The position numbers and the translations under genes are program-made. From Hoeflea sp. (lineage in GTDB: Bacteria; Pseudomonadota; Alphaproteobacteria; Rhizobiales; Rhizobiaceae): a stretch of DNA of 64,000 nt. Location: positions 48,493 to 112,492 of the forward strand of contig NZ_JACIYP010000005.1 in the NCBI RefSeq assembly GCF_014359905.1, given 5' to 3'. The notes under the pieces are model-generated. The model saw only the letters and a list, made by a program, of their open reading frames with translations, was not told the DNA's origin and did no database searches. Position 1 is the stretch's first letter. Each line of letters opens with the position of its first letter. Below, piece after piece: positions 38,035 to 47,696 of this stretch.

Positions 38035-38423
38035 CGTTTCCAATCAGATTGCAGCGCAAGGCGCAAAGCTGATTGGCGTCCGGCGGTCTCCGCGGGCGGC
38101 GGCTTCGGGCACCGGGTGGAGAACCGTGTTGTGTGCCCCGGCAGCACATCTGTCGCGGGCTGCCGGGGCGCAAGTCAGGGTGATCCAGAGCTTCGAGGAC
38201 GACATCCGTTGCGCCGTCTATCGTGCCCTCGCCGCACAGAAGCTTGAAGCCGCGCTGGACAGTTCCGGGCGGACGGAAATGGCCAGGCGCATCTGTAATA
38301 CATCCCAACCCTGGACCTCGACTATGTGCAAGGCGGATGTCGCATTCATGATATTGCATACCTAAGTAAAATATGGTCTGTTTGCTTGCGGGAGGAATAC
38401 AAGACTTTTCGAAGGACACTCCC
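38035..38423. other. 389-base intergenic region with a 10-base-pair hairpin
   Basis: A hairpin CCCCGGCAGC (38136-38145) / GCTGCCGGGG (38159-38168) lies about 100 bases after the GGDEF gene and could end its transcript, although no T run follows. The last 60 bases are AT-richer (ATGATATTGCATACC) and probably hold the promoter for the next gene. No gene was recognised. Confidence 0.5.
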
Positions 38424-38870
38424 ATGCTTTCCGTTGCTCACAAGACCAGCGGCGCCATTGCACTGGTCATGATTGCCCTGTTCTGGGGATCAACCGTTCT
38501 AAGCGAAATTTCGTTCGACGCAGCGACCGTTACGGCGGTCAAGTCCGCGATTCCTTATGGCTTCATCGTGCTGATCCCGGCGCTGATGGCGGCCGGCGGG
38601 TCGGGGCTGCGGCTCGCGGGCGGGCGCCGCAGCGGTGCCATCGGCACAAAGCTGAAGCGGATGCCGTTCATTGCCGCCAACGGCCTGTTTGTCCTCATGC
38701 CGGCCGCCTTCTTTCTCGCCAGCAAGGCGCGCGCGGGAAATTTTGATACTGCCTTCTACGCCGTCCAGGTGCTGGAATTGCTGGCGGGTGCGGGCAATCT
38801 CGCCCTCCTGTCGCTCAATATGCGGGACGGATTGCGGATGACAGCGCGACGGCGCAGCCTTCGCGCCTGA
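38424..38870 (+). CDS. Small integral membrane protein, unknown function
   Basis: This 148-aa protein has four hydrophobic stretches: GAIALVMIALFWGSTVLSE, SAIPYGFIVLIPALMAAG, MPFIAANGLFVLMPAAFFLA and FDTAFYAVQVLELLAGAGNL. A basic loop GGRRSGAIGTKLKR lies between the second and third. I do not recognise a family. The DUF998-like membrane gene follows 47 bases later on the same strand, so they may form a two-gene unit. Confidence 0.72.
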   Translation: MLSVAHKTSGAIALVMIALFWGSTVLSEISFDAATVTAVKSAIPYGFIVLIPALMAAGGSGLRLAGGRRSGAIGTKLKRMPFIAANGLFVLMPAAFFLASKARAGNFDTAFYAVQVLELLAGAGNLALLSLNMRDGLRMTARRRSLRA

Positions 38871-38917
38871 TCGCGCCTCAGGCGGCGCTCATCGGAGAAA
38901 ACCTGAGGGATCCAGCG

Positions 38918-39523
38918 ATGAAGCCTGCCCCCTTCTACCTCGCAGGCGCCCTCGCGCCGCTGGTTTTCCTCGCCTCGGTCATCTATGGCGCCGCGCGCCG
39001 CGCCGGCTATTCGCATCTTGCTGACCCGGTCAGCCTGCTCGGCATGGCGGGGGCCGCGGATGCAGGCATGATCAATGCTCTCTGGGTCGTCAGCGGCCTG
39101 CTGATCATCCTCCTCGGCGCCGGCTTCTGGCTTGACCAGGCAGGACCGGGGCGCTGGACCGCAACATGGGTGATGCTTGCCGGTGCAGGCTCCGCAGCAA
39201 TAGCGTTCTGGTTTCCGATGGACCCGCCGGGCGCACCGCTTTCCCGGTCCCAGATCGGACATAACGCTCTGGTCGCTGTTGCCGGATTGTCCTTCGCGCT
39301 GGCGCTGATCACGGCCGCGTATGCTGCGGCCCCGCCCCGCGCCTTTCGCAGGTTCAGCTGGATTGCGCTCGCGGCCATGGTGGCGGGCGGCGCGGGCGCG
39401 GCACTGTCAGCCGCGATGGGCTGGCCGCTGGTCGGGCTTTTCGAACGCGTCACCCAGGCCGGCTATCATTCCTGGCTTCTGGTGACAGCCATCCTGGGTG
39501 TCACCGGTTGGGGAGCGCGATAG
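38918..39523 (+). CDS. DUF998-type integral membrane protein
   Basis: The 201-aa protein has six predicted membrane segments and the DUF998 pattern: an early SHLADPVSLLGMAGA segment, then FWFPMDPPGAPLSRSQIGHN with conserved Asp-Pro and His, and a closing ERVTQAGYHSWLLVTAIL. DUF998 proteins have no assigned activity. The coding end overlaps one arm of a long inverted repeat. The upstream neighbour is another small membrane protein. Confidence 0.8.
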   Translation: MKPAPFYLAGALAPLVFLASVIYGAARRAGYSHLADPVSLLGMAGAADAGMINALWVVSGLLIILLGAGFWLDQAGPGRWTATWVMLAGAGSAAIAFWFPMDPPGAPLSRSQIGHNALVAVAGLSFALALITAAYAAAPPRAFRRFSWIALAAMVAGGAGAALSAAMGWPLVGLFERVTQAGYHSWLLVTAILGVTGWGAR

Positions 39524-39556
39524 GGGCTCCAAACGCCTTTCCATCGCGCTCCCCAA
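39508..39556. terminator. Long inverted repeat between convergent genes
   Basis: TTGGGGAGCGCGAT (39508-39521) pairs perfectly with ATCGCGCTCCCCAA (39543-39556), with a 21-base loop. The left arm covers the last codons of the DUF998 gene and the first base of its stop; the right arm lies just after the end of the convergent aldehyde dehydrogenase gene. A shared terminator or attenuator for both convergent transcripts is likely, but no T run is present. Confidence 0.55.
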
Positions 39557-39565
39557 TCCAGCTCC

Positions 39566-41071
39566 CTATCTCAGTTCGAGCGGCAGCAGCGCGTCCGGCA
39601 TGTTCTGGTAGGCCACGGGGCGGATGAACCTGCGGATGGCGAGTGTGCCGACCGACGTGGCGCCGAAATTGGTCGACGCCGGATAGGGGCCGCCATGCAC
39701 CATGGCGTCACAGACTTCCACGCCCGTCGGGAACCCGTTGGCGAGGATGCGGCCCGCCTTGCGCTCGAGGATCGGCATCAGTTCCTTCGCCAGATCGAGA
39801 TCGGCGTCGTCCATCTGCAATGTGCAGGTCAGCTGGCCATGAAGATCAAGCGCGATGGCTTTCATCTGCGCCTTGTCATCAACTTCGACAATGATCCCGA
39901 GCGGACCGAAGACCTCTTCGGCGAGCACGCGGTTGTCGAGCCAGTCCTTGCCCGCCACCCGGTAGAAATAGGGTGCGGCATTGCGCCCTTCACAGGTAGC
40001 GGCCAGCAGTTCTTCGACACCCGCCGTGGCGGCCACCGCGTCGCGTCCGGACCTGTAGGCCGAGGCAATGCCGTCGGTCAGCATGGTCTGCGGATTGATG
40101 TTCGCGAGTGCCGCGCTGGCGGCTTCCGAGAAGGACTTCGCATCATCGCCTTTGAGAGCGATGACGACGCCGGGATTGGTGCAGAACTGTCCCGCCCCCA
40201 TGGTCAGCGATCCGGCCCAGCCTTTTGCGATCTCGGCGCCGCGCGCCTTGAGCGCCTGCGGCAAAAGGAACATCGGGTTGATCGAGCCGAGTTCGCCGTA
40301 AAACGGAATCGGCGTCGGCCGCGCGGCGCACAGGTTGAACAGTGCCCTGCCCGCACCGAGCGATCCGGTGAAGCCGACCGCCTGGATCAGCGGATGGGTG
40401 ACAAGCGCTTCGCCGGCCTCGCGGCTGTTGGACTGAACCAGCGAAAACACGCCGGCGTGAACGCCGCAGGACTTGATTGCGGCATCGATTGCCTGGGCAA
40501 CGATTTCGGCAGTTCCCGGATGGGCTGGATGGCCCTTGACGACAACCGGGCAGCCCGCGGCCAGCGCGGATGCGGTGTCGCCGCCGGCGGTGGAAAACGC
40601 CAGCGGGAAATTGGATGCGCCGAACACGCCGACCGGGCCAACCGGCCGCTCCACCATCTTGATGTCGGGGCGCGGCAGCGGCGCGCGATCGGGCAGCGCC
40701 TTGTCATGGCGGCGGTCGAGATAGGCGCCGTCGAGAATATGGGAGGCAAACAGGCGCAACTGGCCGGTGGTGCGGCCGCGCTCGCCATTCAGCCGCGCTT
40801 CCGGCAGGCCGGTTTCGGCCGTGCCCATCGCGGTCAGGGCCTCGCCGCGCGCTTCGATTTCATCGGCGATGGCGTTGAGAAACTTTGCCCGGCTCTCAGC
40901 CGTCGAATAGCCGTAGCTCCAGAAGGCAGCTTCGGCGGCCTTCGCTGCGGCATCGACATGGGCCTTTGTCCCCTGGGCATAGTCTGAGGCCGGTCCATGC
41001 GCTGGCTGCGAGCTGAATGTGGTGTCTCCATCAACCCATTGTCCTGCGATCAAGTGTTTTCCGGTGATCAT
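39566..41071 (-). CDS. Alpha-ketoglutaric semialdehyde dehydrogenase (NADP-type ALDH)
   Basis: This 501-aa aldehyde dehydrogenase has the nucleophile Cys297 in GAGQFCTNPG, general base Glu260 in YGELGSINP and the GASNFPLAFSTAGGDTASAL cofactor segment typical of KGSADH enzymes. It oxidises alpha-ketoglutaric semialdehyde to alpha-ketoglutarate, the last step of oxidative L-arabinose or related acid-sugar pathways. Its place downstream of the dehydratase genes supports this. It is the last gene of the operon, 52 bases after the preceding gene. Confidence 0.9.
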   Translation of the reverse strand: MITGKHLIAGQWVDGDTTFSSQPAHGPASDYAQGTKAHVDAAAKAAEAAFWSYGYSTAESRAKFLNAIADEIEARGEALTAMGTAETGLPEARLNGERGRTTGQLRLFASHILDGAYLDRRHDKALPDRAPLPRPDIKMVERPVGPVGVFGASNFPLAFSTAGGDTASALAAGCPVVVKGHPAHPGTAEIVAQAIDAAIKSCGVHAGVFSLVQSNSREAGEALVTHPLIQAVGFTGSLGAGRALFNLCAARPTPIPFYGELGSINPMFLLPQALKARGAEIAKGWAGSLTMGAGQFCTNPGVVIALKGDDAKSFSEAASAALANINPQTMLTDGIASAYRSGRDAVAATAGVEELLAATCEGRNAAPYFYRVAGKDWLDNRVLAEEVFGPLGIIVEVDDKAQMKAIALDLHGQLTCTLQMDDADLDLAKELMPILERKAGRILANGFPTGVEVCDAMVHGGPYPASTNFGATSVGTLAIRRFIRPVAYQNMPDALLPLELR

Positions 41072-41123
41072 CTTAGGTATTCCATTTCAAAACTTGTGGT
41101 TTGCGGCGGATCGAGGGATCCGC

Positions 41124-42041
41124 CTACTTGCCCCATTTCAGGGCCATGACGTCAAGATCGGCGGCAAGCTGCAGCAGGCGGGACCTGGTGCGCTCCGACA
41201 TCGGCTTGAGCGGGTGGCGGACATGATCGCTGGCGATCACGCCACCTTCCTTGAAGACCACTTTTGCGGCGCGGAGTCCACACTGGCGGTTCTCATGATT
41301 GATCAGCGGCAGGCACTTTTCCCATTGTTTGAGCGCCGCGTCCTTGTCGCCCTCCCGGTAGAGCGTGACGATCGGACGGATCTTTTCGGGAAACATCGCC
41401 GATGTCATCGTGCCGGTCGCGCCGGCATCGAGATCGGCGAGCAGCGTGACGGCTTCCTCACCGTCAAAGGGGCCTTCAATGTGCTCGCCCGCGGCCTCGA
41501 TCAGCGCGGCAAGCTTGTCGGCAGCGAAGGGGCATTCGATCTTGAAATAGGAAACATTTTCGAGCTCCCGCGCCAGCCGTGCGAGCAGGTCCACCGACAT
41601 GGTCACACCCGACAGCGGCGCATCCTGCACCATGACGGGGATGGAAATGGCGTTGTTCACCGCCTCGAAATGCTCGAAGATCCCCTGCGGCGCGGGAAAT
41701 AGCCCTGAGCCGTGATAGGGCGGCATCATCATGATCATCGAAGCGCCCATGGACTGGGCAAGCCGCGCCCGCTCGGTCGCGACCTGGGTGGAAAAATGGC
41801 TGGTGGTGACGATCACCGGAACGCGGCCCGCCGCATGCTCCAGGCTGATCCGCATGAGCAGCGTGCGCTCCTCGTCCGACAGCAGGAACTGCTCGGAGTA
41901 ATTGGCCAGGATGCAGATCGCATCAACACCCTGGTCGATCATGCAGTCGATCACCCGGCGCATGCCCTCCTCATCGACCAGGCCATCGGGGTGAAACGGC
42001 GTCGGCGCCACGGGAAGTATGTTGGCGATCGTTTTGGTCAT
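41124..42041 (-). CDS. DHDPS-family dehydratase, probable 2-keto-3-deoxy-arabonate dehydratase
   Basis: The 305-aa TIM-barrel protein belongs to the dihydrodipicolinate synthase superfamily. The Schiff-base lysine is Lys167 in VSYFKIECP. The YN-type motif of true DapA is changed to VMVQDAPLSG, so lysine biosynthesis is unlikely. Between an IlvD-type dehydratase and KGSADH, the family member expected is 2-keto-3-deoxy-L-arabonate dehydratase, which yields alpha-ketoglutaric semialdehyde. A 5-keto-4-deoxyglucarate dehydratase is the main alternative. Confidence 0.82.
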   Translation of the reverse strand: MTKTIANILPVAPTPFHPDGLVDEEGMRRVIDCMIDQGVDAICILANYSEQFLLSDEERTLLMRISLEHAAGRVPVIVTTSHFSTQVATERARLAQSMGASMIMMMPPYHGSGLFPAPQGIFEHFEAVNNAISIPVMVQDAPLSGVTMSVDLLARLARELENVSYFKIECPFAADKLAALIEAAGEHIEGPFDGEEAVTLLADLDAGATGTMTSAMFPEKIRPIVTLYREGDKDAALKQWEKCLPLINHENRQCGLRAAKVVFKEGGVIASDHVRHPLKPMSERTRSRLLQLAADLDVMALKWGK

Positions 42042-42125
42042 GGTCCGGTCCTTTCAGACTGTCTCTTCATCTCCCGGCGCCATAGCGGCTGCCGGGCCCG
42101 GCGTATTCTTAGCCGGCTTATATGT

Positions 42126-43061
42126 TTATTCGACAAAGGCCTCGACGGTAACGCGTCGGCCCAGCAGGAACGCGTCGGCCACATGCACCATCGGCGACAG
42201 ATCCATGTCCACGCCCCCTGCCCGGACGAGGTCAGCCATCCTGGCGTAAAGCCGCGAATATTCGCCGGTCAGCGCACCACCGGCAGCGGCGGTTTGGGTC
42301 ACGCCGTCAATCTCAAGCGTCGCGCCGCCTTCGGACAGCACCAGGCTGCCCTGGTCGGTCTTGATTGCGATGTTCCAGAACTGATCGCCTTCCTTGCGGA
42401 AATCGAACTCTGCGCTGACATGCGCGCCATGCGGATGTGCAAAGGCAAGGGTGGCGGCGATCGGCGTTTCGCAGTTCTCCGGAACGAACAGTTCCGACGC
42501 GGTCAGATGGATCGGATCGGCAAGGATTTCCGTGACAATCGACAGCGCGTTGATGCCGGGATCGAAGACGCCGAGCCCGCCGGCCTGCCAGATCCATGTC
42601 TGGCCGGGATGCCATTTGCGCACATCCTCCTTCCAGGTCACCACCAGGCTCTCAAGCCGCTTGCCCGCGAGCCACGCTTTCGCCGTGGCCACCATCGCCG
42701 CTTCCCGGGAATGCCAGGTCGCAAAGATCGACACCCCGGCCTTGCGCGCCATCGCCTCGAGCGCGTGGCATTCGGACACGGTCGCGCCAGGAGGTTTTTC
42801 CAGCATCACATGGCGACCGGCGGCAATCGCAGCCTTCGCATAGTCAAACCGCGGCACCGGCGGCATGCACAGCGACACGACGCCGATATCGGGGCGGGCC
42901 TCCAGCATGACGGCCAAATCCTCGTAAGCATCGACGCCGTCGACCGTCGCGTGACGCGAGACCGTGGCCGCGAGCTCCCAGTCCGCCGATGCCGTGATCG
43001 CCGGAATATGCTGGTCGCGGGCGATCTTTCCGATCCCCGCCAGTGCTACATTGAATGCCAT
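42126..43061 (-). CDS. Gfo/Idh/MocA-family sugar 1-dehydrogenase (galactose/arabinose type)
   Basis: The 311-aa NAD(P)-dependent oxidoreductase has the Rossmann start MAFNVALAGIGKIARDQHIP and the catalytic lysine segment HVMLEKPPGATVSE (EKP motif). A conserved GGGVFDPGIN-like segment (QAGGLGVFDPGINALS) fits the D-galactose/L-arabinose 1-dehydrogenases of this family. It would oxidise the sugar to the lactone, the first step of the pathway. The start overlaps the dehydratase stop (TGATG). Confidence 0.85.
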   Translation of the reverse strand: MAFNVALAGIGKIARDQHIPAITASADWELAATVSRHATVDGVDAYEDLAVMLEARPDIGVVSLCMPPVPRFDYAKAAIAAGRHVMLEKPPGATVSECHALEAMARKAGVSIFATWHSREAAMVATAKAWLAGKRLESLVVTWKEDVRKWHPGQTWIWQAGGLGVFDPGINALSIVTEILADPIHLTASELFVPENCETPIAATLAFAHPHGAHVSAEFDFRKEGDQFWNIAIKTDQGSLVLSEGGATLEIDGVTQTAAAGGALTGEYSRLYARMADLVRAGGVDMDLSPMVHVADAFLLGRRVTVEAFVE

Positions 43062-44803
43062 CAGTGCGAGTCCCTTCCGACCGGCGCGCCTCTGCATCCG
43101 ACCAGGAAGTCGAGATCCGCGCCGGTATCGGCGCCCCGGGTGTGGGTCTGATGCAGCCAGGCATAGCCCGACGCCTGCTTTTCGATGTTCGGCGTCCAGT
43201 CCTTCAGACGTGCCGCCAGTTCCTCGTCGGATATATCGAGATGGATGGTCCGCGCGCCAACGTCCAGCTCGATGAAATCGCCGTTGCGCACGACCGCCAA
43301 AGGCCCGCCATCGGCGGCTTCCGGCGATGTGTGCAGCACCACGGTCCCATAAGCCGTGCCCGACATGCGGGCGTCGGAGATGCGGACCATGTCGGTGATG
43401 CCCTTTTTCAGGATCTTCGGCGGCAGCCCCATGTTGCCGACCTCGGCCATGCCCGGATAGCCCTTGGGGCCGCAATTCTTCAGCACCATCACGCAGGTCT
43501 CGTCGATGTCGAGCGCATCGTCATTGATCTTGGCCTTGTAGTCGTCAATGTCCTCGAACACGACCGCGCGGCCGCGATGCTGAAGCAGATGCGCGGACGC
43601 GGCCGACGGCTTGATGACGGCACCCTTGGGCGCAAGATTGCCGCGCAGCACCGCGATCCCGCCCTGCGCCGTCAGCGCCTTCTCGACAGGCCGAATGACG
43701 TCGTCATTGTGATTGACGACATCCTTGACCTGGTCCCACATGGTTTCGCCGGAAACGGTCAGCGCATCCTTGTGCAACAGGCCGGCTTCGCCCAGATGCT
43801 TGAGCACGACCGGCAGGCCGCCGGCGTAGAAGAACTCTTCCATCAGGTACTTGCCCGACGGCATGAGATTGACGATGGTCGCCACATCTCGGCCGCAACG
43901 GTCCCAGTCGTCCAGCGTCAGGTCGACGCCGACGCGGCCCGCCATGGCGAGCAGATGGATGACCGCATTGGTCGAGCCTCCGATGGCGCCATTGGTGCGG
44001 ATGGCGTTCTCGAAGGCCTGCTTGGTCATGACGTCGGACGGCTTGAGGTCATCTTTGACCATCTGCACGATCCGGCGGCCGGACATCTGCGCCATCACCC
44101 GGCGGCGGCTGTCGACGGCGGGAATGGCGGCGTTGCCCGACAGCGCCATGCCCAGCGCCTCGGCCATCGAGGCCATGGTGGAAGCCGTGCCCATGGTGTT
44201 GCACGACCCCGCCGAACGCGACATCGAGGCTTCCGCCTCGAGGAAATCCTCGGTCGACATCTCGCCCGCCTTGACGGCCTCGGAGAACTTCCACAAATGC
44301 GTGCCCGATCCGACCCGTTCGCCGCGGAAATAACCGTTGAGCATCGGCCCGCCGGTGACCACGATCGACGGCAGGTCGGTCGAGGCCGCGCCCATCAACA
44401 GGCTCGGCGTGGTCTTGTCGCAACCCACCAGCAGCACGCATCCATCCATCGGCTGGCCGCGAATGGTTTCCTCGACGGCCAAGGCCGCGAGGTTGCGGAA
44501 CATCATCGCGGTCGGACGGAACGTGCTTTCGGAGGCTGACATCACCGGCACCTCGACGGGAAAGCCGCCGGCCTCATAGACGCCGTTCTTCACGCGTTCG
44601 GCGAGATCGCGCAGATGCGCATTGCACGGCGTGAGTTCCGACCATGTGTTGAGGATGCCGATCACCGGGCGCCCATCGAACATGTCGTGGGTGAAGCCCT
44701 GGTTCTTCATCCATCCGCGATGGTAGATCTGGTCGCGGCCGGTTCCGCCGAACCACTCCTGCGAACGAAGCTTCCGAGGCCATTTTGCTGGTGTGAATGT
44801 CAT
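43061..44803 (-). CDS. IlvD/Edd-family sugar-acid dehydratase (L-arabinonate type)
   Basis: The 580-aa Fe-S dehydratase has cluster cysteines at residues 60 (ELTPCNAHL), 128 (LLVGCDKTTPS) and 201 (SAGSCNTMG), a pattern shared with the [2Fe-2S] L-arabinonate and xylonate dehydratases. These convert an aldonate to the 2-keto-3-deoxy acid. The sugar-pathway context rules against branched-chain amino acid IlvD. Upstream sugar permease gene gguB lies 53 bases away on the same strand; the next gene is coupled. Confidence 0.9.
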   Translation of the reverse strand: MTFTPAKWPRKLRSQEWFGGTGRDQIYHRGWMKNQGFTHDMFDGRPVIGILNTWSELTPCNAHLRDLAERVKNGVYEAGGFPVEVPVMSASESTFRPTAMMFRNLAALAVEETIRGQPMDGCVLLVGCDKTTPSLLMGAASTDLPSIVVTGGPMLNGYFRGERVGSGTHLWKFSEAVKAGEMSTEDFLEAEASMSRSAGSCNTMGTASTMASMAEALGMALSGNAAIPAVDSRRRVMAQMSGRRIVQMVKDDLKPSDVMTKQAFENAIRTNGAIGGSTNAVIHLLAMAGRVGVDLTLDDWDRCGRDVATIVNLMPSGKYLMEEFFYAGGLPVVLKHLGEAGLLHKDALTVSGETMWDQVKDVVNHNDDVIRPVEKALTAQGGIAVLRGNLAPKGAVIKPSAASAHLLQHRGRAVVFEDIDDYKAKINDDALDIDETCVMVLKNCGPKGYPGMAEVGNMGLPPKILKKGITDMVRISDARMSGTAYGTVVLHTSPEAADGGPLAVVRNGDFIELDVGARTIHLDISDEELAARLKDWTPNIEKQASGYAWLHQTHTRGADTGADLDFLVGCRGAPVGRDSH

Positions 44804-44856
44804 GTTAACTCCAAAACCCTCGCCGCCATTTCAGGCAGCCGGCTTTCTCTGTTGGT

Positions 44857-46077
44857 TCAGCTCTGTTTGTTCTTGTTGTACACATCGAAAATCACGGCGG
44901 CCAGCAACACAAGGCCCTTGATCACCTGCTGGTAGTCGATCCCGATTCCCATGATGGACATGCCGTTGTTCATCACCCCCATGATAAAAGCGCCCACGAC
45001 AGCGCCGATGATCTTGCCGACCCCGCCCGACATTGAAGCGCCGCCGATGAACACCGCCGCGATGACGTCGAGCTCAAAGGAAACCCCGGCCTTGGGGGTT
45101 GCCGTGTTCAGCCGCGCGGCGAAGATCAGTCCCGCGAGTGCCGCCAGCATGCCCATGTTGACAAAGGTCAGGAAGGTCAGCCGCTCGGTGCGAATGCCCG
45201 ACAGCTTGGCCGCCTTCTCGTTGCCCCCCAGCGCATAGACGCGGCGGCCGAGCGTGGTCGATTCCGTCAGGAACGCGTAGACGATGGTCAACACGCCCAT
45301 GGTGATCAACACGTTGGGCAGGCCACGGAAGGTCGCGAGCTTGTAGGACACGAACACGATCGCGCCCGCCACCAGCAGGTTGCGCACCACGAAGAAGCTC
45401 AGCGGCTCCGCCACCATGCCATAGGCGCGGTTGCGGGCGCGCGACTGCAGTCCCATCCAGATGATCAGGCCGGAGATGACGATACCGGTGACCACGGCAA
45501 AACCGTTCATGCGCTCAAAGCCGAACATGTCCTTGATGAAAGGCAGCAGATCGGGGATGAAACCGGTCGAAAGCGCCTGGAACTGGCGCGGGAACGGCCC
45601 CACCGACTGGCCTTCGAGCAGCCACAGGGACGCGCCTCGAAACACCAGCATGCCGGCGAGCGTGACGATGAAGGACGGGATCCGCCAGTAGGCGATCCAG
45701 TAGCCCTGGGCGGCGCCGATGAGAATGCCGACCAGAAGGCAGGCGGGGATGGTGAGATAGATCGACCATTCCCATTGCACCATCATCACCGCGGCCAGCG
45801 CACCGACAAAGCCGACGACGGAGCCGACCGAGAGATCGATGTGGCCTGCGACAATCACCAGCAGCATGCCCAGCGCCATGATGATGATGTAGCTGTTCTG
45901 CAGGAACAGGTTGGTGATGTTGACCGGGCGCAGCAGGGTGCCGTCGGTGGTGAACTGGAAGAACGCCATGATGGCGATCAGCGCCAGCACCATGCCGTAG
46001 TCGCGCAGATGGTTGGCCAGGTAATGGCTGACCGAGCGGTCCTGCTGACCGGTAGTTTCTACGCTTTCCGTGGCCAT
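44857..46077 (-). CDS. gguB: Multiple-sugar ABC transporter permease GguB
   Basis: This 406-aa permease has about ten hydrophobic segments. The segments GHIDLSVGSVVGFVGALAAV and ALAGLIFAARLNTATPKAG are typical of RbsC/GguB-type monosaccharide permeases, which act as a homodimer. It works with GguA and ChvE. The start at 46077 lies just after gguA ends (46082). A fairly long N-terminal extension precedes the first membrane segment. Confidence 0.92.
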   Translation of the reverse strand: MATESVETTGQQDRSVSHYLANHLRDYGMVLALIAIMAFFQFTTDGTLLRPVNITNLFLQNSYIIIMALGMLLVIVAGHIDLSVGSVVGFVGALAAVMMVQWEWSIYLTIPACLLVGILIGAAQGYWIAYWRIPSFIVTLAGMLVFRGASLWLLEGQSVGPFPRQFQALSTGFIPDLLPFIKDMFGFERMNGFAVVTGIVISGLIIWMGLQSRARNRAYGMVAEPLSFFVVRNLLVAGAIVFVSYKLATFRGLPNVLITMGVLTIVYAFLTESTTLGRRVYALGGNEKAAKLSGIRTERLTFLTFVNMGMLAALAGLIFAARLNTATPKAGVSFELDVIAAVFIGGASMSGGVGKIIGAVVGAFIMGVMNNGMSIMGIGIDYQQVIKGLVLLAAVIFDVYNKNKQS

Positions 46078-46081
46078 TGCC

Positions 46082-47602
46082 TTAGCTCCTCACTATGAAG
46101 GACATGATGCGTTCCTGGCTCGCTTCCGCGGCGGTCAGCTCGCCCACAAGGGCGCCTTCATTCATTACATAAATTTTGTCGCACATGCCCAGCAGCTCCG
46201 GCAGTTCGGACGAGATCATCAACACCCCCCTGCCATCATCGACCAGCTTGTTGATGATGCCGTAGATCTCGTATTTGGCGCCGACATCGATGCCGCGTGT
46301 CGGCTCGTCGAGGATCAGAATCTTCGGATCGGCAAACAGCCATTTGGACAAAACGACCTTCTGCTGATTGCCGCCGGAGAGATTGACCACCTTCTGGAAA
46401 ACGCCCGGGGAGCGGATGTTGATCGCCGCCCGGTAGCCTTCCGCGACCCTGTTTTCCTCGGCCTCGGAGATCACGCCGTAGGTCGAGACCTTGGGCAGAT
46501 TGGCCAGCGTGATATTGCGCTGGATGGTTTCGTCGAGCACCAGGCCGAGATGTTTGCGGTCTTCGGTGACATAGGAGAGGCCCGCGGAGATGGCGCGATC
46601 AACGGTTGAGACGTCTACCGGCGCGCCATCGATCAACACCTCGCCCGAAATCCTGCGTCCATAGCTCTTGCCGAAGATGCTCATGGCGAGTTCGGTGCGG
46701 CCGGCCCCCATGAGGCCTGCGATACCGACCACTTCGCCTGCGCGCACTGTGAGGCAGGCGTCGCGAATGACCTGGCGTTCGGTATGTTCCGGGTGCCAGA
46801 CGTTCCAGTTGCGCACTTCCATGAGGGTCTGGCCCGGACGGCTCACGCGCTCGGGGAAGCGCTGCGCCATATCGCGCCCCACCATGTCGCGGATAATGCG
46901 GTCCTCGGTGATCTCTTCGCCCCTGGCGTCAAGGGTCGAAATCGTCGCGCCGTCGCGGATCACGGTGACCCGGTCGGCAATGCTGCGCACCTCGTTGAGC
47001 TTGTGGCTGATAATGATCGAGGTCACGCCCTGGGCCTTGAGCTCGAGCAGCAGATCCAGCAGCTTCTTGCTGTCCTTTTCGGACAGCGCCGATGTCGGCT
47101 CGTCCAGAATGAGCAGGCGGACGTCCTTGGACAGGGCCTTGGCGATCTCGACCAGCTGTTGCTTGCCGACGCCGATGCGGTCGACCAGGGTGCCAGGCGC
47201 ATCCGACAACCCGACCTTCTTGAGCAGCGCCTCGGTGCGTTGAAAGGTCTCGTGCCAGTTGACGATGCCGTATTTGGCACATTCATTGCCGATGAACAGG
47301 TTTTCGGCGATCGACAAGAGCGGCACCAGCGCCAGTTCCTGGTGAATGATGATGATGCCATGGGCTTCGCTCTGGCTGATGCCTGAAAACGCGGCAAGCT
47401 TGCCGTCGTAATGGATCTCGCCCTCATAGGAGCCCGCCGGATAGACGCCGGAGAGCACCTTCATCAGGGTGGACTTGCCTGCTCCGTTTTCACCGACCAG
47501 CGCATGAATTTCGCCTTCCATGACGGTGAGACTCACCGCATCGAGGGCCTTCACGCCGGGGAATGTCTTGGTTATGGAGCGCATCTCCAGAAGAGGCTTC
47601 AT
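46082..47602 (-). CDS. gguA: Multiple-sugar ABC transporter ATPase GguA (two domains)
   Basis: This 506-aa ATPase has two nucleotide-binding domains. The N-terminal half carries [20 protein letters not shown] and [13 protein letters not shown]; the C-terminal half has the usual degenerate P-loop [16 protein letters not shown] but retains [16 protein letters not shown] and [13 protein letters not shown]. This arrangement is standard for monosaccharide (CUT2) ABC systems. It powers GguB. It starts 95 bases after chvE. Confidence 0.94.
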   Translation of the reverse strand: MKPLLEMRSITKTFPGVKALDAVSLTVMEGEIHALVGENGAGKSTLMKVLSGVYPAGSYEGEIHYDGKLAAFSGISQSEAHGIIIIHQELALVPLLSIAENLFIGNECAKYGIVNWHETFQRTEALLKKVGLSDAPGTLVDRIGVGKQQLVEIAKALSKDVRLLILDEPTSALSEKDSKKLLDLLLELKAQGVTSIIISHKLNEVRSIADRVTVIRDGATISTLDARGEEITEDRIIRDMVGRDMAQRFPERVSRPGQTLMEVRNWNVWHPEHTERQVIRDACLTVRAGEVVGIAGLMGAGRTELAMSIFGKSYGRRISGEVLIDGAPVDVSTVDRAISAGLSYVTEDRKHLGLVLDETIQRNITLANLPKVSTYGVISEAEENRVAEGYRAAINIRSPGVFQKVVNLSGGNQQKVVLSKWLFADPKILILDEPTRGIDVGAKYEIYGIINKLVDDGRGVLMISSELPELLGMCDKIYVMNEGALVGELTAAEASQERIMSFIVRS

Positions 47603-47696
47603 TGCTGCATCTCGGTTTCCGCCACTGTCAGGAACAGGCCCCTGCCCGCGCCCTTGGAAGGCGCGGACAGTCTGGCCAGCAGATTGCGCGGATTGA

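Noticed and set aside
41124..42041. Annotation as dapA (4-hydroxy-tetrahydrodipicolinate synthase)
   Set aside because: The motif around the active-site tyrosine region differs (VMVQDAP) and the gene is within a sugar-acid pathway.
43061..44803. Annotation as ilvD for branched-chain amino acid synthesis
   Set aside because: The cysteine spacing and the sugar dehydrogenase, transporter and KGSADH neighbours fit a sugar-acid dehydratase.
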